Origin: Zygnema circumcarinatum
Taxonomy: Eukaryota > Streptophyta > Zygnematophyceae > Zygnematales > Zygnemataceae
Direction of reading: 5' to 3'
Length of the DNA stretch: 64,000 bases
NCBI GenBank assembly: GCA_037447605.1
Contig: CM074808.1
Location: 857,498 to 921,497 of the forward strand
Shown here: piece after piece, positions 9,982 to 21,684 of the stretch
Position numbering within the stretch: position 1 is the first letter of the stretch
Layout of the letters: each line of letters begins with the position of its first letter
Translations under genes and position numbers: made by a program
The notes under the pieces: generated by a model
The model's database searches: none
Told to the model about the DNA's origin: nothing
Seen by the model: only the letters and a program-made list of their open reading frames with translations

Positions 9982-11565
9982 ATGGCGTTTCAAACGCCTC
10001 GACCTGTTGCTTACCGCGCGGATGAAAACAATGGCGGTCCTTATTCAGGTCAGGATGGAGAAGTCACTTCCATGATATTCACATATTTGCCTTCTTGTAT
10101 CGACTGCCAAAACGAGCACCCTTTTAAATGTTTTTGTTTGTGTTTTTCGATTTATTCTGTTAGATGCTGCCTGTTCAGATGGGAGCACGTGTATGGTTCC
10201 TGTGTGTTACCCTTTAGACGAAACATGTGGTGACCTTTCGTTTTGATTGTGCAGGAAGCGTCACAAAGAAAGCGCTATCACGAACTTTCGCACTTCAAGG
10301 ACTTTCTGCTGATGTGCCCCGGAAGACACTTTCGAACATAACGAACCTTGCACATCCCAGTCCATCGAGCACACAGAAAGACGTTACCAAGTCAGGGCCT
10401 CTTAAACAGAGGACTGTTTTGCGGAACATCACAAATGAGAATGTGCCAAGCAAGGCTGTCCCTGTGGCCCCGGCCAAGAGAGATGCTTTTGGCCAGCCCA
10501 CCGAAGCAAAAAAGAAGAGCAGAAAGCATACTTCCAGGGTGAAGGACACAAACGATCACCTGAAATTGGCGAACAAGGAAGCTATCCTTCAAGAAAAGGC
10601 CGAAGCATATGCTGCAGAGGGAATCGAGTACGTGCACTTCAGCGGCAGGCAAGCGGAGGACTTAAGGGCAGCGGAGGCCGACGCAGGTCTTATACCTTAT
10701 TTCACTCATCTTCGCTTAACTGGATGTTGGCTCATAAACAAGCATGATTACGGTTGACTTGGTTTTAATTTTTCACCACGTGGTATTCAATCAGTATGGA
10801 TTGTGAATTGGGAGCGCTTTCTATGCGCACTTTTATTCTGTATCTTTTGTGTAAGTTTTTTGGTAGCATCTGCTTCTAAAAATGGAGGCGCACTCTTTAC
10901 GCCCACTCAGAGATACCTTTTCTGTTTGCAGAGGTGGAGGCCATGGCAGCTGTAGCTCTGTCATTCAGGACAGATCTTCCGCGAGTACTGGTACCAAGTA
11001 GCGAGGTCAGAGGCCTATCTTGCCATTCATTTCTCATACGAATCCTATCAATTAGTCGAGTCTTGCATCACCATATCAAGCAATTCGGGTAGCTTTAACC
11101 TTAAACGTCCTGTCAGAATCTTTCAGCAATGGGACAAACTATGGCTATGTCTGCCTGTTTAGGGCGTGCTTCGAGAAAAGGTGAAGCCTGTGTGCTCCTC
11201 CCATGGTCGTCGGCTCTCTCCTGCCTAACAATTCCACAATCTTTCCAAATGTGCAGCTCTCTCCAATAGTCTCCGCGCTTCTGGCATTGGAGGAACTCCC
11301 ACCCAGCCCTCGAGGTAGTGAGCAACTTTGCTGAGCCTCTCAGCCTCTGCTCAACTGCGGATACTTTCCTGCTTTCTGACGAATGGGAGCTCGCAATGAC
11401 TTGCATCAGAAGAGCTGCTTGCGGACTGATGTCTCTGCCTCACAATTGCGTGCAGTCCCGTCTCCGCCAAGACATAGCGCGCGGTTCTCAGACGTGGAAG
11501 CCATTGATTTGGACGACCTTGCGAGTCTCCTTGAATGCGACTGCACGGAGCTCCTCGCTTGTTGA
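9982..11565 (+). CDS. Small D-box protein, securin/PATRONUS-like candidate
   Basis: Five exons, 9982-10048, 10255-10686, 10932-11005, 11257-11314 and 11456-11565, join in phase to 246 residues. The N-terminus is MAFQTPRPVAYRADENNGG. Two destruction boxes of the RxxLxxI(T)N type stand out: RKTLSNITN (about residue 43) and RTVLRNITN (about 69). Plant mitotic cyclins carry this motif and APC/C recognises it. There is no cyclin fold. A basic linker (KKKSRKH) and a mostly helical Glu/Ala-rich stretch ending EGIEYVHFSGRQAEDL follow, and the C-terminus is acidic and hydrophobic. The size, the D-boxes and the helical middle resemble the plant securins PATRONUS 1/2, which protect cohesion, but the resemblance is one of motif and layout. 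It could equally be another APC/C substrate. The last acceptor (11455) was chosen for its pyrimidine tract and phase. Confidence 0.6.
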
Positions 11566-12533
11566 CAGGCACGAGGCATCATCATTCCTGATACTGAAGA
11601 TTGGAGACTGGCGGACGCAGATCCGTGGCACACTCCTGCGGGCACACTTCTGGTGTTCAAATTTTGCTCCGATATTTTGTTCCTGTGCTTGGACGCCCTC
11701 TGCCTAAAGCCGGCGCAGCTTTTTGCCACGCCCAAGGGCTCTTCTCGAAGGCGAAAGGCACAATTGTTGCGGGGATATCACCGAGAATGTTGCTCTTTGG
11801 AGAGGTCGTTCGCCGTTCTTACTTCTGTACATAACATGTGTAGTTTAGTAGTTTACTGGACGAGTTTTCTTATATTACAGTTTACCTACACGCGAACATC
11901 GCGCAGAGCATGATGTGAACTTCCATAGTTGTGCTTCCTAGCAGAAAATGACTTCACTGCGTTTTTAGCAAGCAGCTCATTTCGTATGCAATGAACAACG
12001 CACTGCCAAATGTATTATCTGTACCTTTATTCTCGTTTCCCCTTTTTTCTTCTTTTAAAGGACGGAATCCAACTAAGGAAAATAAATCGGCTTCATTTGT
12101 ATGTCTTGCAGAATGGCAGTGCAGGCTTTTGGATGATTTGACCTGTCTGTTTTTATTTTTGCATCCATTTTTACACCCTTCCACTGTAGCAGAAACCCAC
12201 TGGGGACGAGGGGCCACATCGAACGACAAGGACGGAGAAGGAGGAGATGAGCGAAGGATGTGTGCGAGGGAAAGAAGTGAGACAGGGAGATGAAGACATG
12301 CGACGAACTGCGGCATTGCATGGCCACCCCTCCATCCTCGACAAGCAGATAAAGCAAGCAACCCTAAAAGGGCCATCGTTGTACTGTATGATGGTGATTT
12401 TTTTTTTTTTTTTTTGAGAAAGAGCGATAATAAACAAGCAGCCATCACACAGGCGTACGGAAAATGGACAACGTGGTTCCAAATCTGCTCTGAACATCAA
12501 CTTTTGTTTCTTCATGCCAGGGAATGCAGAAGC
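11566..12533. other. 3' flanks of two convergent genes
   Basis: The 3' ends of the D-box gene (+) and the Ca2+-ATPase gene (-) face each other across this interval. No further exon is visible. A run of 18 T (12398-12415) reads as poly-A on the minus strand, about 120 bases past the ATPase stop codon. Confidence 0.5.
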
Positions 12534-15500
12534 CTAGCTGCGCCTTGTACGGGTAAAGAATTTGCGCCCTAGAAACTTCAGTCCCTCATCGATAAGAATG
12601 ACCGGAGCGGACACCGCCACTATGAGGCCCCACTCATCCAAGTTGAGAGGTACGACTCCAAAGGCCTCTGACAGGGGAGTATACAATATAGCACAATGCA
12701 GTCCCATGGAAACAGTGATGGCTAAAAGGAGCCACTTGTTCGACCAAGGAGGAGTGTGTAGCAGGCTGTTATTTTCAGAGAGGGCATTCAGAGCGTTGAA
12801 CATTTCAATCACGACAAGAGTGGACATAGCAAGTGTGGAGGCTTTTACTTTACCCACTGAGAAATAGTCACAGGGATCGGTGAAAGAGATGGTCTGCGAC
12901 CCTGCAGTGTATGGAGTGGGGTGGAAATCGAGCCATAAGGGGCACTCTCCCCAGTGAGTGAGCTGCTGCAGGCTGACTGCTGTATGGCCGTCCCTTAGTG
13001 TGAACCCGAGGAATGAGTCTGAATGTAAGTACCATGCAGCGAAGACTCCCACGGTTGCAAGGCCCACATACGACCCAACGACGAAGTAACGGAAGAACAC
13101 CCATGGAGTGATGAGGCTCTCCCCCGATTCTCGAGGCGGCCTTTCCATGACGTCTGTGTCTGGAGGGTTGAATCCCAAAGCTGTCGCAGGAGCGCCATCT
13201 GTGACAAGATTAACCCACAGAAGCTGCACTGGAATGAGGCCCTGTGGGAACCCCAGCAGCGCCGTAAGGAATATGGACACTACTTCACCAATGTTGGAAG
13301 AGATTAGGTATCGAATAAATGCTTTCATATTGTCGTAGATGGAGCGCCCTTCTTTCACAGCATGCACTATTGTGGCAAAGTCATCGTCAGTCAAGATCAT
13401 GTCTGCCGCCTCCTTCGCCACCTGCACCCAGAATCACGCATCACGAATTGTCAATTCTCTGAGGAGAGGAAAACCCACTAAGCGATCTACGTCAAGGACA
13501 AATCTATTGGTCGAATCCTCTCTGCAAATGTCACTCCTGCGGAGTCTACGCTAAAAGCTTTCCTGCTTAGGAGGTCGTCCTACCTCTGTTCCAGTGATCC
13601 CCATAGCCACACCGATGTCTGCCAGCTTCAAGGCGGGAGCATCATTTACTCCGTCTCCAGTCATGGCTACGACTTCTCCTCCCCTCTGCAGCATGCGCAC
13701 TATCTCTTGCTTGTGTGCCGGTTCTGCTGTGGAGAAAACAAAGCCATCGCTTCCCCCAGTTTTCGACTTTGACAAGAGAATGTTCTGCCGGTCGGTTTCA
13801 GGTAAGCGCATGAACTCTCTGCCCACAAACGACTTGAGGTCAAGGTTTTCGTTCTCTTCAAAAAGCCCAATCTCGCGGCAAATTGCTTCTGCAGTGTTCT
13901 TGTTATCTCCAGTGATGACCATTACACGGATTCCTGCCCGTTTGCAGTCATCAATTGAAGCTTTCACTTCTGCTCTAGGAGGGTCCTGCATTCAACATGG
14001 CTCTTGCTTTTGTTAGTTTTGCAAAACCACACAGGGCAAGACCTCAAGCCATTCATTGCTTAATCAGGCAAGCAAGCTGAAGTAGCCTTACCTGCAAACC
14101 CGCTAACCCTACAAAGGTAAGGTTGCTCTCGATATCAGCGTAGCTCTCCTGTTTGGTGAGAAGCGCATGTGCAGAGTGGCCCTCCCCATCATATGAGCTG
14201 AGCTCCTTGAGATCGAAACGTGCAGCCAAGGCCAAAACTCGCAGTGCCCGCAAAGTCATCCTTGAAACCTCTCGACTAATGCTTTCCCGGAGCTCCGCAT
14301 TGAGAGGGACTACGATACCGTCACGCAACTGAACGGAATTGCAGCGGTCCAGTACGAATTCAGCTGCTCCCTGCAAAAGAGGCATCCCAATTGGTCTTCA
14401 AAAGCACGCATATAGAGAGATGCGACGAGAGAGATGAGAGAGAGAGATGAGAGAGGGATGAGGCCTCGACGGCGATCGATGGCGGAAGAGAGGACGATAG
14501 GACCAGGACGGCGAATGGCTGCTAATGCTCTTAAGGTACTTCTTAAAGTATGTGTGCTCACTCATTCTCAGAGTCGGGTAAGGCCAAAAATGGAGTCACT
14601 TTAGACATTAGTGCAATCACGAGGCCATTGCATCTGCGTCTGGGGATAGATAAAAAGTTCGGCATCTAGGAATGGCATCAAGTTCAAACTCACCTTACAG
14701 ATGAAAACCTGCCGGATGTTTCTTAATCTACATTGATATACATTTCATTCTGAACATAATCTTTAGGGCATATATAGCTGCACATACAGGTTGTGGTATG
14801 TACTGCATATAAGTATATTGCTCACCTTTACGAAAAGACGATTTCCTTGAAGCTGATTCAGGAACCCTTGCGGTTTCACTATAACGCTCATGGACTTGCG
14901 TATTCGATCGAATTCTAAGGTGAACAGCTTTCGATTAACCTCAGCCCAATGCTGGCAGGCCCCTGCGACCATCATCCACCATGCACAAACGTCTGAGCTC
15001 CTTCATCACCACTGGAGGTCTTTTGACTGCTATTTTGGTAAATACACAACTTAGATCAATAAGTCATTCTGGTTAAGGACGATAGGAAGACTACAACATT
15101 AGCCAGCCAGAATTGACTGACAGCCAGATGGTCAGATGCACATGGACCTTGTGCTGCTTACCAAGAGATGCCCGTTCAGGATCAGCTCTCCTTGCCGCTT
15201 CAATAGATCGCTGACGCTCATTATCAGGGACGCCCATTTTCTCGGCTAAAACCTGCAGCATTCACGGATACGATACATACATTTGAACATTGCATCAGAA
15301 TCGACTTGCATGCACTTCAAAAAGGGTGGACCCAGGTGCTTCTAATAAACACATCAGGCTATCGAATAGGCTTCATCCTAAACGTGCGCTCCGCCTATGA
15401 ATTGCATCACGTGGTGGTAAGCTTGACAAATCTGTCTTTATATCCAGATAGGCTGCAAATACCTTGAGTGCAGCCTCTGTTGGCATCCCTGTAGAGTTGT

Positions 15501-18500
15501 ATGAGCCATTCTTGTAGACGAGGCCAGCGTCATTGCAGATTGCGCAAATCTGCGCAAATGTCTGTAGATTGGCATTCAAAGGTGGCAGATTCTCCACTCT
15601 CCCATCTCTAGGGTTGTACGTGTTGCCCTTCACCGCATAGTTTAGCAGAGGCACATTCGTTAAACCTCCTGGAACTACAATCTCGGTTACTGACATCTGA
15701 TTGGTGGTCAATGTCCCCGTTTTATCGGAGCAGATTACAGTTGTGCATCCTAGAGTCTCCACAGATGGGAGTCTCCTTACTATTGCATTCTCTTTTGCCA
15801 TGCGTTGTGTGCCTAAAGCCAGACATGTGGTTATGACAGCTGGTAAGCCTTCAGGAATAGCTGCGACGGCCAGGGCTACCGCAACCTGCAGGCAACAAAA
15901 AATGTCGGTTACTTCTACTACAGTTTTTTGGTGTTTGATCTTGGTTGCGATCCCAATGGCTTGATAGCTTTCTCTGTACATAAGCGCTTCTACAGTATAG
16001 TATAATACAGCAAACGTGAATTATCCATGTCCATCATCATGTATCACACCATGCATGTCGCCTGATAACGAGAACTGTTGGCTGGTTATTTATTCCCCTT
16101 AACAAAAACAAGACGCAGGTATGCGCTTATCAAGCGAAAGCAATCGTCTCACCTTGAAATAATACGTTGCCTCATTCAGGTCAAAGCTGAAGGTCCCTGG
16201 GAATCCTGTACTGAAGTCCCACGAAATGTAGTATTTGTAATTGATGATCCAAACAAGCACACAAATGGCCCCCACCACTTTCGTCAAAACGTCCGAGAAT
16301 TCGTCCAGCTTCCTTGCCAGAGGTGTGTCATAGCTCTCTAAAGAAGCTGTCGCTATCTGTTGCTGAATCTTTCCAATCTCTGCACTCATTCCTATTTCCG
16401 TGACTATCCCCAAGCAGCTTCCCTGGCTCACAGTGGTCCCTGAAAATGCCATGCATTCCTTTCCTTGAAGCTCTATCTCCTCAAACTCGATCGCTTCTGT
16501 TTGCTTCAGAACTGGCTCGCTCTCTCCCGTCAAAGAGGACTGCGTAAGCCGAACTGTGCCGGACTTTAGCATCACCAACCGGAGATCGGCCGGAACTTTA
16601 TCGCCAGGGCGAAGCTCCACAATATCTCCAGGCACTAGCTCCCTTGCAGGCAGTTCTGATATCTCTTGGCCGTCGCGAAGAACCCGTGCAGTCTCACACT
16701 GCATTAGCTTGAGAGCCTGCAAGTGATGGCAATAGGATACGACGTTATGTTGTGATCACTGTCTAGAGATGAAAATAACTACCAGCTTTCAAGATATAAC
16801 AGAGATTCCTCTGCTCGCCGGTGCAAGGAGTTGAACGAGGCTTCATTGGTCGGTCGCAGGGCGGATTGCACTTACCGAAAACATCAGTAAAACCAAAGAG
16901 TACATTAACCTCCCAAAAAGTAACCCGTGCTATTACAGAAAGTCAATCCTTGTGGTGTCTCCAGAACAGTTTCCGTTAATCTCATTCAACCGACCTAGGG
17001 GCTGAATTCTCGGTGTCCTGATATTCTCTCATTCACCTAGTCAAACCTTCGCCCTTCCATGTTTGGCTCAAGTAGAATCCGACGTTTACGGCATGTGGAA
17101 GTTAACGAATTTTCTTTCAGACCATGATGCTTAGCGGAGGAGGGGAAGGTTTGTCACTTGGCTTACCTCCAGTGTGCCTTCGGCGCGACTTTCTTGCCAC
17201 ACTCCAATTACGGCATTCAGAATAATGATGGCCAGAATTACCAAAGGTTCTGTAAATTCCTCTAGGGCCACTTGCCCACCTTCCTCTGCAGTTGTGAGCG
17301 CCAGTATGAACGAGACTAAAGCTGCCAAAATCAAAACTTTCACCAGGGCATCGTCAAACTGCTCCAGCACAAGCTCCCAGAAGTCCGTCCCTTTTGTCCT
17401 TTCTAGTTCATTCCATCCATACATTTCCCGGCGCGTCTTGACATCCTCATCTCCCAACCCTTTGCTAATGTCAACTTCAAAATAGTCAGCAACTTGTTTG
17501 ATAGTCCGTGCCCAGGCTGGAAAATGAACTTTCTCATCGTTCGTTTCAGAGAGTGAGTATTGATTTTGAAAGCTCGGATTCTGAATTGTAGACACCGCAT
17601 CTGGCAGTCGGTCCTCCTGCACATGAGCTCAAAGACCTGCTCTTCATAGAGGAAGTGGAAAGCATTTCTAAAGCGACCTGTCTGATACATAGGTAGGTAC
17701 TGCACAGGTTCCGAACAACATGCAGACTGTTGGTTTGCTAATCCTTCTTCAGCATACGGAGGAGGAGCCTCTAATATTTTTTGAGGTAATCAGAACAGTA
17801 TGCACTGGGATTTATCAATGCGCAGTTGCAATGTAATTGTCCGATTATTATAAGGCATTCCGCATAGGAGAACTCTGAAACTTAACAAAAGTCATACATG
17901 CACTACTTTTCTGGATAGCATCTTGCGGATGTCGTTATAAAGTCTCACCGATTTTTCACCCCCCCTGGATATCCTACAGTTCCTATTCATATGAAAAAGA
18001 AAAAAATCAAAACCAGCTATCTTTTGCCTTGCCAAAACATGTAGTGTTCACAACATTCACTATCAAGCGAGGTAAAAAAAATTCCGGCACTCCCCAGATA
18101 AATCAGCAATAGCTTATATAAAATCTCACCTTCTCTGTGAACTTTTTCTTCTCCTCGTCAAGATTTCGAAGCTGCGCAGTAACTGCCACTTCTGTTGATA
18201 TGCTACTGCCCTTCCTGCCACTCTCTCCATGCACCATACACTGCACTAAACCCAGATGAGATAGGATGAAGAAAAACAGGTTGAACACGCAACAGAACGT
18301 AACAAAATGTTTGTAAGATTAACAAAGGAACCAAGGGATCACACAGTTGAGGCAAGTCCTTATCCACCAGAAATAATGGTGAAAAATCCAAAATTCAAAA
18401 AAAAAAGCGAAGAGTAAACTTCGAAACAAGGAGGTAGACTTACAGAGAGCACGCTCTCAAAGCTCCGTCGACAACGTACTCCAAGAAAGCTATTTCTCCC

Positions 18501-18716
18501 GATTGAAAAACTATCTTCAGAGTTCGTTTGGTGCCTCAAATTTCTCACTCGGCCTACTGCTTGAACTGACGAGAAACGCGAAGCGCTCTGCCCCCGCCTC
18601 TTCCAAACCTGCCTTTCCAAACACTGAGGATCGCCCGTCGGCAGCCATGTCAGCCAGGTCCTCCGCTCCGACGCTGAGGTCGCTAAGCTGACCCCGCACA
18701 GCAGACAGGTCGCCAT
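12534..18716 (-). CDS. ECA: P2A-type (ER/SERCA-like) Ca2+-transporting ATPase with N-terminal extension
   Basis: Ten exons on the minus strand: 18444-18716, 18130-18240, 17167-17616, 16153-16716, 15463-15885, 15162-15252, 14826-14962, 14092-14370, 13584-13985 and 12534-13421. All phases agree and give 1205 residues. The order of parts matches plant ECA pumps: N-domain [21 protein letters not shown]-domain [10 protein letters not shown]4 PEGLPAV (from residue 477), phosphorylation motif DKTGT (D520), hinge [12 protein letters not shown] and C-terminal transmembrane helices from [20 protein letters not shown]. It pumps Ca2+ (or Mn2+) out of the cytosol at the cost of ATP. The unusual part is the first 128 residues. 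They start [19 protein letters not shown] and are rich in Ser and Arg with few acidic residues until about residue 95, like an organelle presequence, whereas ECA proteins normally begin just before the actuator domain. The ATG at 18716 has a strong context (GCAGCCATGG). Another ATG in exon 2 (18237) could yield a shorter protein. Confidence 0.93.
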
Positions 18717-19576
18717 GGCTGCCTCCCTCCCTCCCTCCCTCCCGTAGCAGAGCGAGTAGCTGAGCAAGGTCTCAATACCTCCTTGGAGCAGCGTCAGCCT
18801 CCAAGGGCACAGCGAGGGGGCTTGCAGATGCTGACGTGTATACGGCTTCGGCCTCGGCTGTGGAAAACCCGCCACGTGGTGTTTTGTACCCACATGACAG
18901 TCCAGCGTGGCGCAGGGGCGGGTGGCAGCAGGAGGGCACGTCCAATTTTTTTGTCGTGAAGTTCAAGGTCGCTCGTTTGGGCGGTTTGTCGGTGGCCGTA
19001 CAAGTTACGACACGTCACTAACCACCGTATGGCGCAGATCCGACCGTTGGATTAGACCATGGGAATGGTTGCCAACCGTCGATTGGCGACCCACCAGAGG
19101 CTAGCCAACCATTGCCAATGATTGCAACCAATTGGTTGGCGGACCATTTGGCACCAATGGTTGGCCAATGGTCTCCAATCCAACGGTCAAGCCACGCTCC
19201 AAGCTCATACATTTGGCAGATAATGATGAATGTTGCGAAGGTTTGGAAGGCGACAGCGATTGCGGATTGAAAGGAACACAAGAGGTGGATGATATCAAGC
19301 ATGGAACTGTGGTTTATGTTAGATTGGTACACAAAACCAATTGCACGTCTTCCCTTGGAACCCTATCATGTGCTGAAAGAAAGTCTAATCCTACAAGGGC
19401 TAACGCAGTCCCGAAACAACTACGTCGCAGATATGGCTAAGAAAACTTCGCACTGGTTCTGTTCCTTCACTGCAAAGAGGCATTGATATGCAAATATCCG
19501 ACACTGCCAGGCATGAAGTAGAGATGTCGAGAAGGAATGCAAAACTGTGAGCAACCGTTGAACATATAGTCAAAAG
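18717..19576. other. Ca2+-ATPase upstream region and MITE-like repeat
   Basis: A (CCCT)n tract (18721-18742, GGGAGGGA on the gene strand) directly precedes the ATPase start codon. A CACGTG core lies at 18873-18878. An inverted-repeat element fills 19042-19187. The remainder, to the 3' end of the next minus-strand gene at 19577, shows no exon. Confidence 0.5.
19042..19187. mobile_element. MITE-like hairpin with GACCGTTGGATT terminal inverted repeats
   Basis: The left end GACCGTTGGATTAGACCATGG is mirrored by the right end CCAATGGTCTCCAATCCAACGGTC. The interior also pairs imperfectly (CCAACCATTGCC against GGCACCAATGGTTGG). The whole 146-bp block can fold into one long hairpin and has no coding capacity, as expected of a miniature inverted-repeat element. 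A target-site duplication is not obvious. CCGTTGGAT fragments also occur near 33044 and 33080. Confidence 0.7.
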
Positions 19577-20665
19577 TTACTTGGACCACTTCTTCCAGTC
19601 GTAAAACAAATTTGTTCTTGTCCAGCCTATTGCTGCTGATAATGCCTTTTCGGTTGGCAATCCCGCTTTCTCCAAATCTTCCTTCATCTTGGCAAATGGC
19701 TCTGGTTCCAGCTGTCCCGAGTAGGAAGCGGCATATTCACGAATGACCTGCAATGTATCATGAAGCACATGGAAGAAATCCTCAAAAGCAGAATAATAAC
19801 CGCCGCCGCGACTCATTGGTCAAGTGTTTTCCTTACCTCAGGCGTGATTTCAACCTAATGCAAGTAAATTGAAGTACATTGAGTTCGTTTGCCTTTTAGA
19901 AACAAGAGCAAATCCCATTAGTATCTAACATCACCCCACGCGAACACGACTTGCATGAACAGGACGTGCAAGTCTGATCATAAAGCTCGCATTGATTTTC
20001 CAGAATTTCAGATACTGCATTGACAAGACACAAATTTGATGCTCCTCACGAAAACCGGAATGGAACTAATGGAGTCAAGATTGAAAGGGAAACGGACCTC
20101 TGAGCAAATAGTTGCAACTTTTTCACGGCTCTCCAAGACGACTCCTTCAGCTTCCAAGAGCTTCGGAAAATCCTCACGAAACTTAGAGGCTTCCTGAAAC
20201 GCGCTAAAGCAATTTGTACGAAGTTAGCAAAACTGAAAAATGCAAGCAATATTTTAGCAGAGTCTTGAACTTATGGAAACATTGAGTTGTGAAAGCATCG
20301 TGTTACAAGGGAATGCATATCGGGAATGCATATTTGGAATGTAAGTGCTAGCGATGAGCTGGTTCCAGTTCCTATCCGTGACCCTTCACCCTTCACACAG
20401 AGCTAAATGCAAACACCTGCTCTGCAAAGTCTGATAAGCTCATAGTCGGAGACGAGAAAGCCACGCTGTTCGTCGCCGCTGAAGTTCGCCATTGCAACTG
20501 GCTATGCCGACAGATGCAGTGAGAGGCGGCTGAAGAGTTTCCTTGCAACCTGGCTCCTGCGCAGAACGACTTCGCGGCTCGAGCCTCGGAGACAGCAATG
20601 GGGCGCAGTGGACATGCCAGGGACGAGGAGCTCGCGACAATGTGCTGGGCCATGGAGGCAGCCAT
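19577..20665 (-). CDS. Plastid-targeted 177-residue protein of unknown function
   Basis: Four exons on the minus strand, 20417-20665, 20098-20193, 19837-19854 and 19577-19747, join in phase 0 at every junction. The third exon is a microexon of 18 bases encoding VEITPE. The first 75 residues look like a chloroplast transit peptide: MAASMAQHIVASSSSLACPL, then Ala/Ser/Arg-rich and without acids until SEARAAK. The mature part has the helical segments EASKFREDFPKLLEAEGVVL and VIREYAASYSGQLEPEPFAK, and ends FYDWKKWSK. I do not recognise the family. The supported statement is a small soluble helical stromal or lumenal protein. The ATG at 20665 sits in GCCATGG context. The donor after the second exon (GTCCGT) is weak, but the frame requires it. 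Confidence 0.7.
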
Positions 20666-21684
20666 GGCGGGCGACCAAGAGAGCTCGGGCCCGGACAAGA
20701 GGACACGTGGCCGGGACAGTGCGGGAAGAGGCGAGCGAGGGAGCGTCGTCTGGGGTTCGGAGGGACGCTGGCTGCCGTCCGATAGGATAACGGGGCGCTC
20801 AGAGCCGTTGGATCGAGCCGGGGAGGAGGAAGACACCGACGGGTCGCTCTCTAGGCGAAGAATCGTCGTCAAGCACCGGAATAATTGTTGGCAACTCGAT
20901 GACTCATGAATGACTTCATTGAAACCTCTTCTTCCTCCTCTTTTTCTTGGTCTTTTGCGCCCTGTTCCTCGTGGTTCCCCATGATGCTGATGTTGTCCAT
21001 GTACACTTGATGGCATCATCGCCATCGTGAGATCAATGCCACATCCTTTGCAAGAATCCATCCATCCTGACCAGTTCCTCGTGGTTGTTGTCCATGTACA
21101 TTTGATGGCATCATCGCCATCGTGAGATCACTGCCACATCCATTCTCCTTCAAACACTGAAATACTTGTTGGAAATTTGATGACGTGTTGAACGTCACCT
21201 CCCAACTTGCGTCGGGTTTCTGGTTTCTGGTTTTTGCGACCAGTTCTTCGTAGTTCCCCATCAGGAACATTCCATTCTTCCTTGTTTCTGGTTCGAGGGA
21301 TGGATTCGGAAGCGACGCAGAAAAACAGCACTGTCGTAGCGTTGCTGCTGACGGTAGCTCGGCCGAACAAGCGCTACATGTAAAAAATATGTAGAATTCT
21401 CACAGACCACACTCGCTGCCCCTCTCTCTCCCCCTCACGCTCTCCGCCCTAATCTCGTTTCACGGATTTGTGCCCACAGCGAAGGGTCTCCGTACATTTT
21501 GCGTGCCCCCTCGCGCTTTCTCCCCCCGCAGCCATGGCTGCGTGGTTCAGAGGCCCGCCACGTGGCCCGCCATGGCGCCGCCCAGCCGAGCGTGCCTCCC
21601 TGCACTCCCTTGTTGGCAGTGGAGCCGGAACAAACCCGGGAAAGGAGCAAGCACTCTCTGTGTCGACGCGGGAGGCACGCAGCC
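20666..21684. other. Bidirectional upstream region containing an internal duplication
   Basis: This 1.0-kb interval separates two divergent genes for plastid-type proteins: the 177-residue protein (-) and the methyltransferase (+). Positions 20870-21400 hold imperfect direct duplications. The methyltransferase side carries a CACGTG core in GCCACGTGGC (21557-21566). The + frame is open from 21499 upstream of the methyltransferase ATG, but that stretch is low-quality sequence. Confidence 0.5.
20872..21400 (-). repeat. Imperfect tandem duplication with decayed coding-like sequence
   Basis: TGGCATCATCGCCATCGTGA occurs at 21010 and again at 21104 with matching flanks (TTCCTCGTGGTT before, GCCACATCC after). 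A longer period of about 270 bases links CAATTATTCCGG-side sequence near 20880 to its counterpart near 21160. On the minus strand the copies read as related peptides (LTMAMMPSSVHGQ and LTMAMMPSNVHGQ; SSCQQLFRCL and SSNFQQVFQCL). Both copies could derive from one ancestral coding exon. No complete gene is present. Confidence 0.55.

Noticed and set aside
12398-12415. Poly-T run as evidence of a retroposed gene
   Set aside because: The neighbouring ATPase gene has nine introns, and there is no target duplication or intronless copy. A simple homopolymer in a 3' flank is enough.
21499-21684. Upstream in-frame ATG extending the methyltransferase by 62 residues
   Set aside because: The context is poor, the sequence is Arg/Pro-rich without a presequence pattern, and the ATG at 21685 has an optimal context followed by a transit-like N-terminus.
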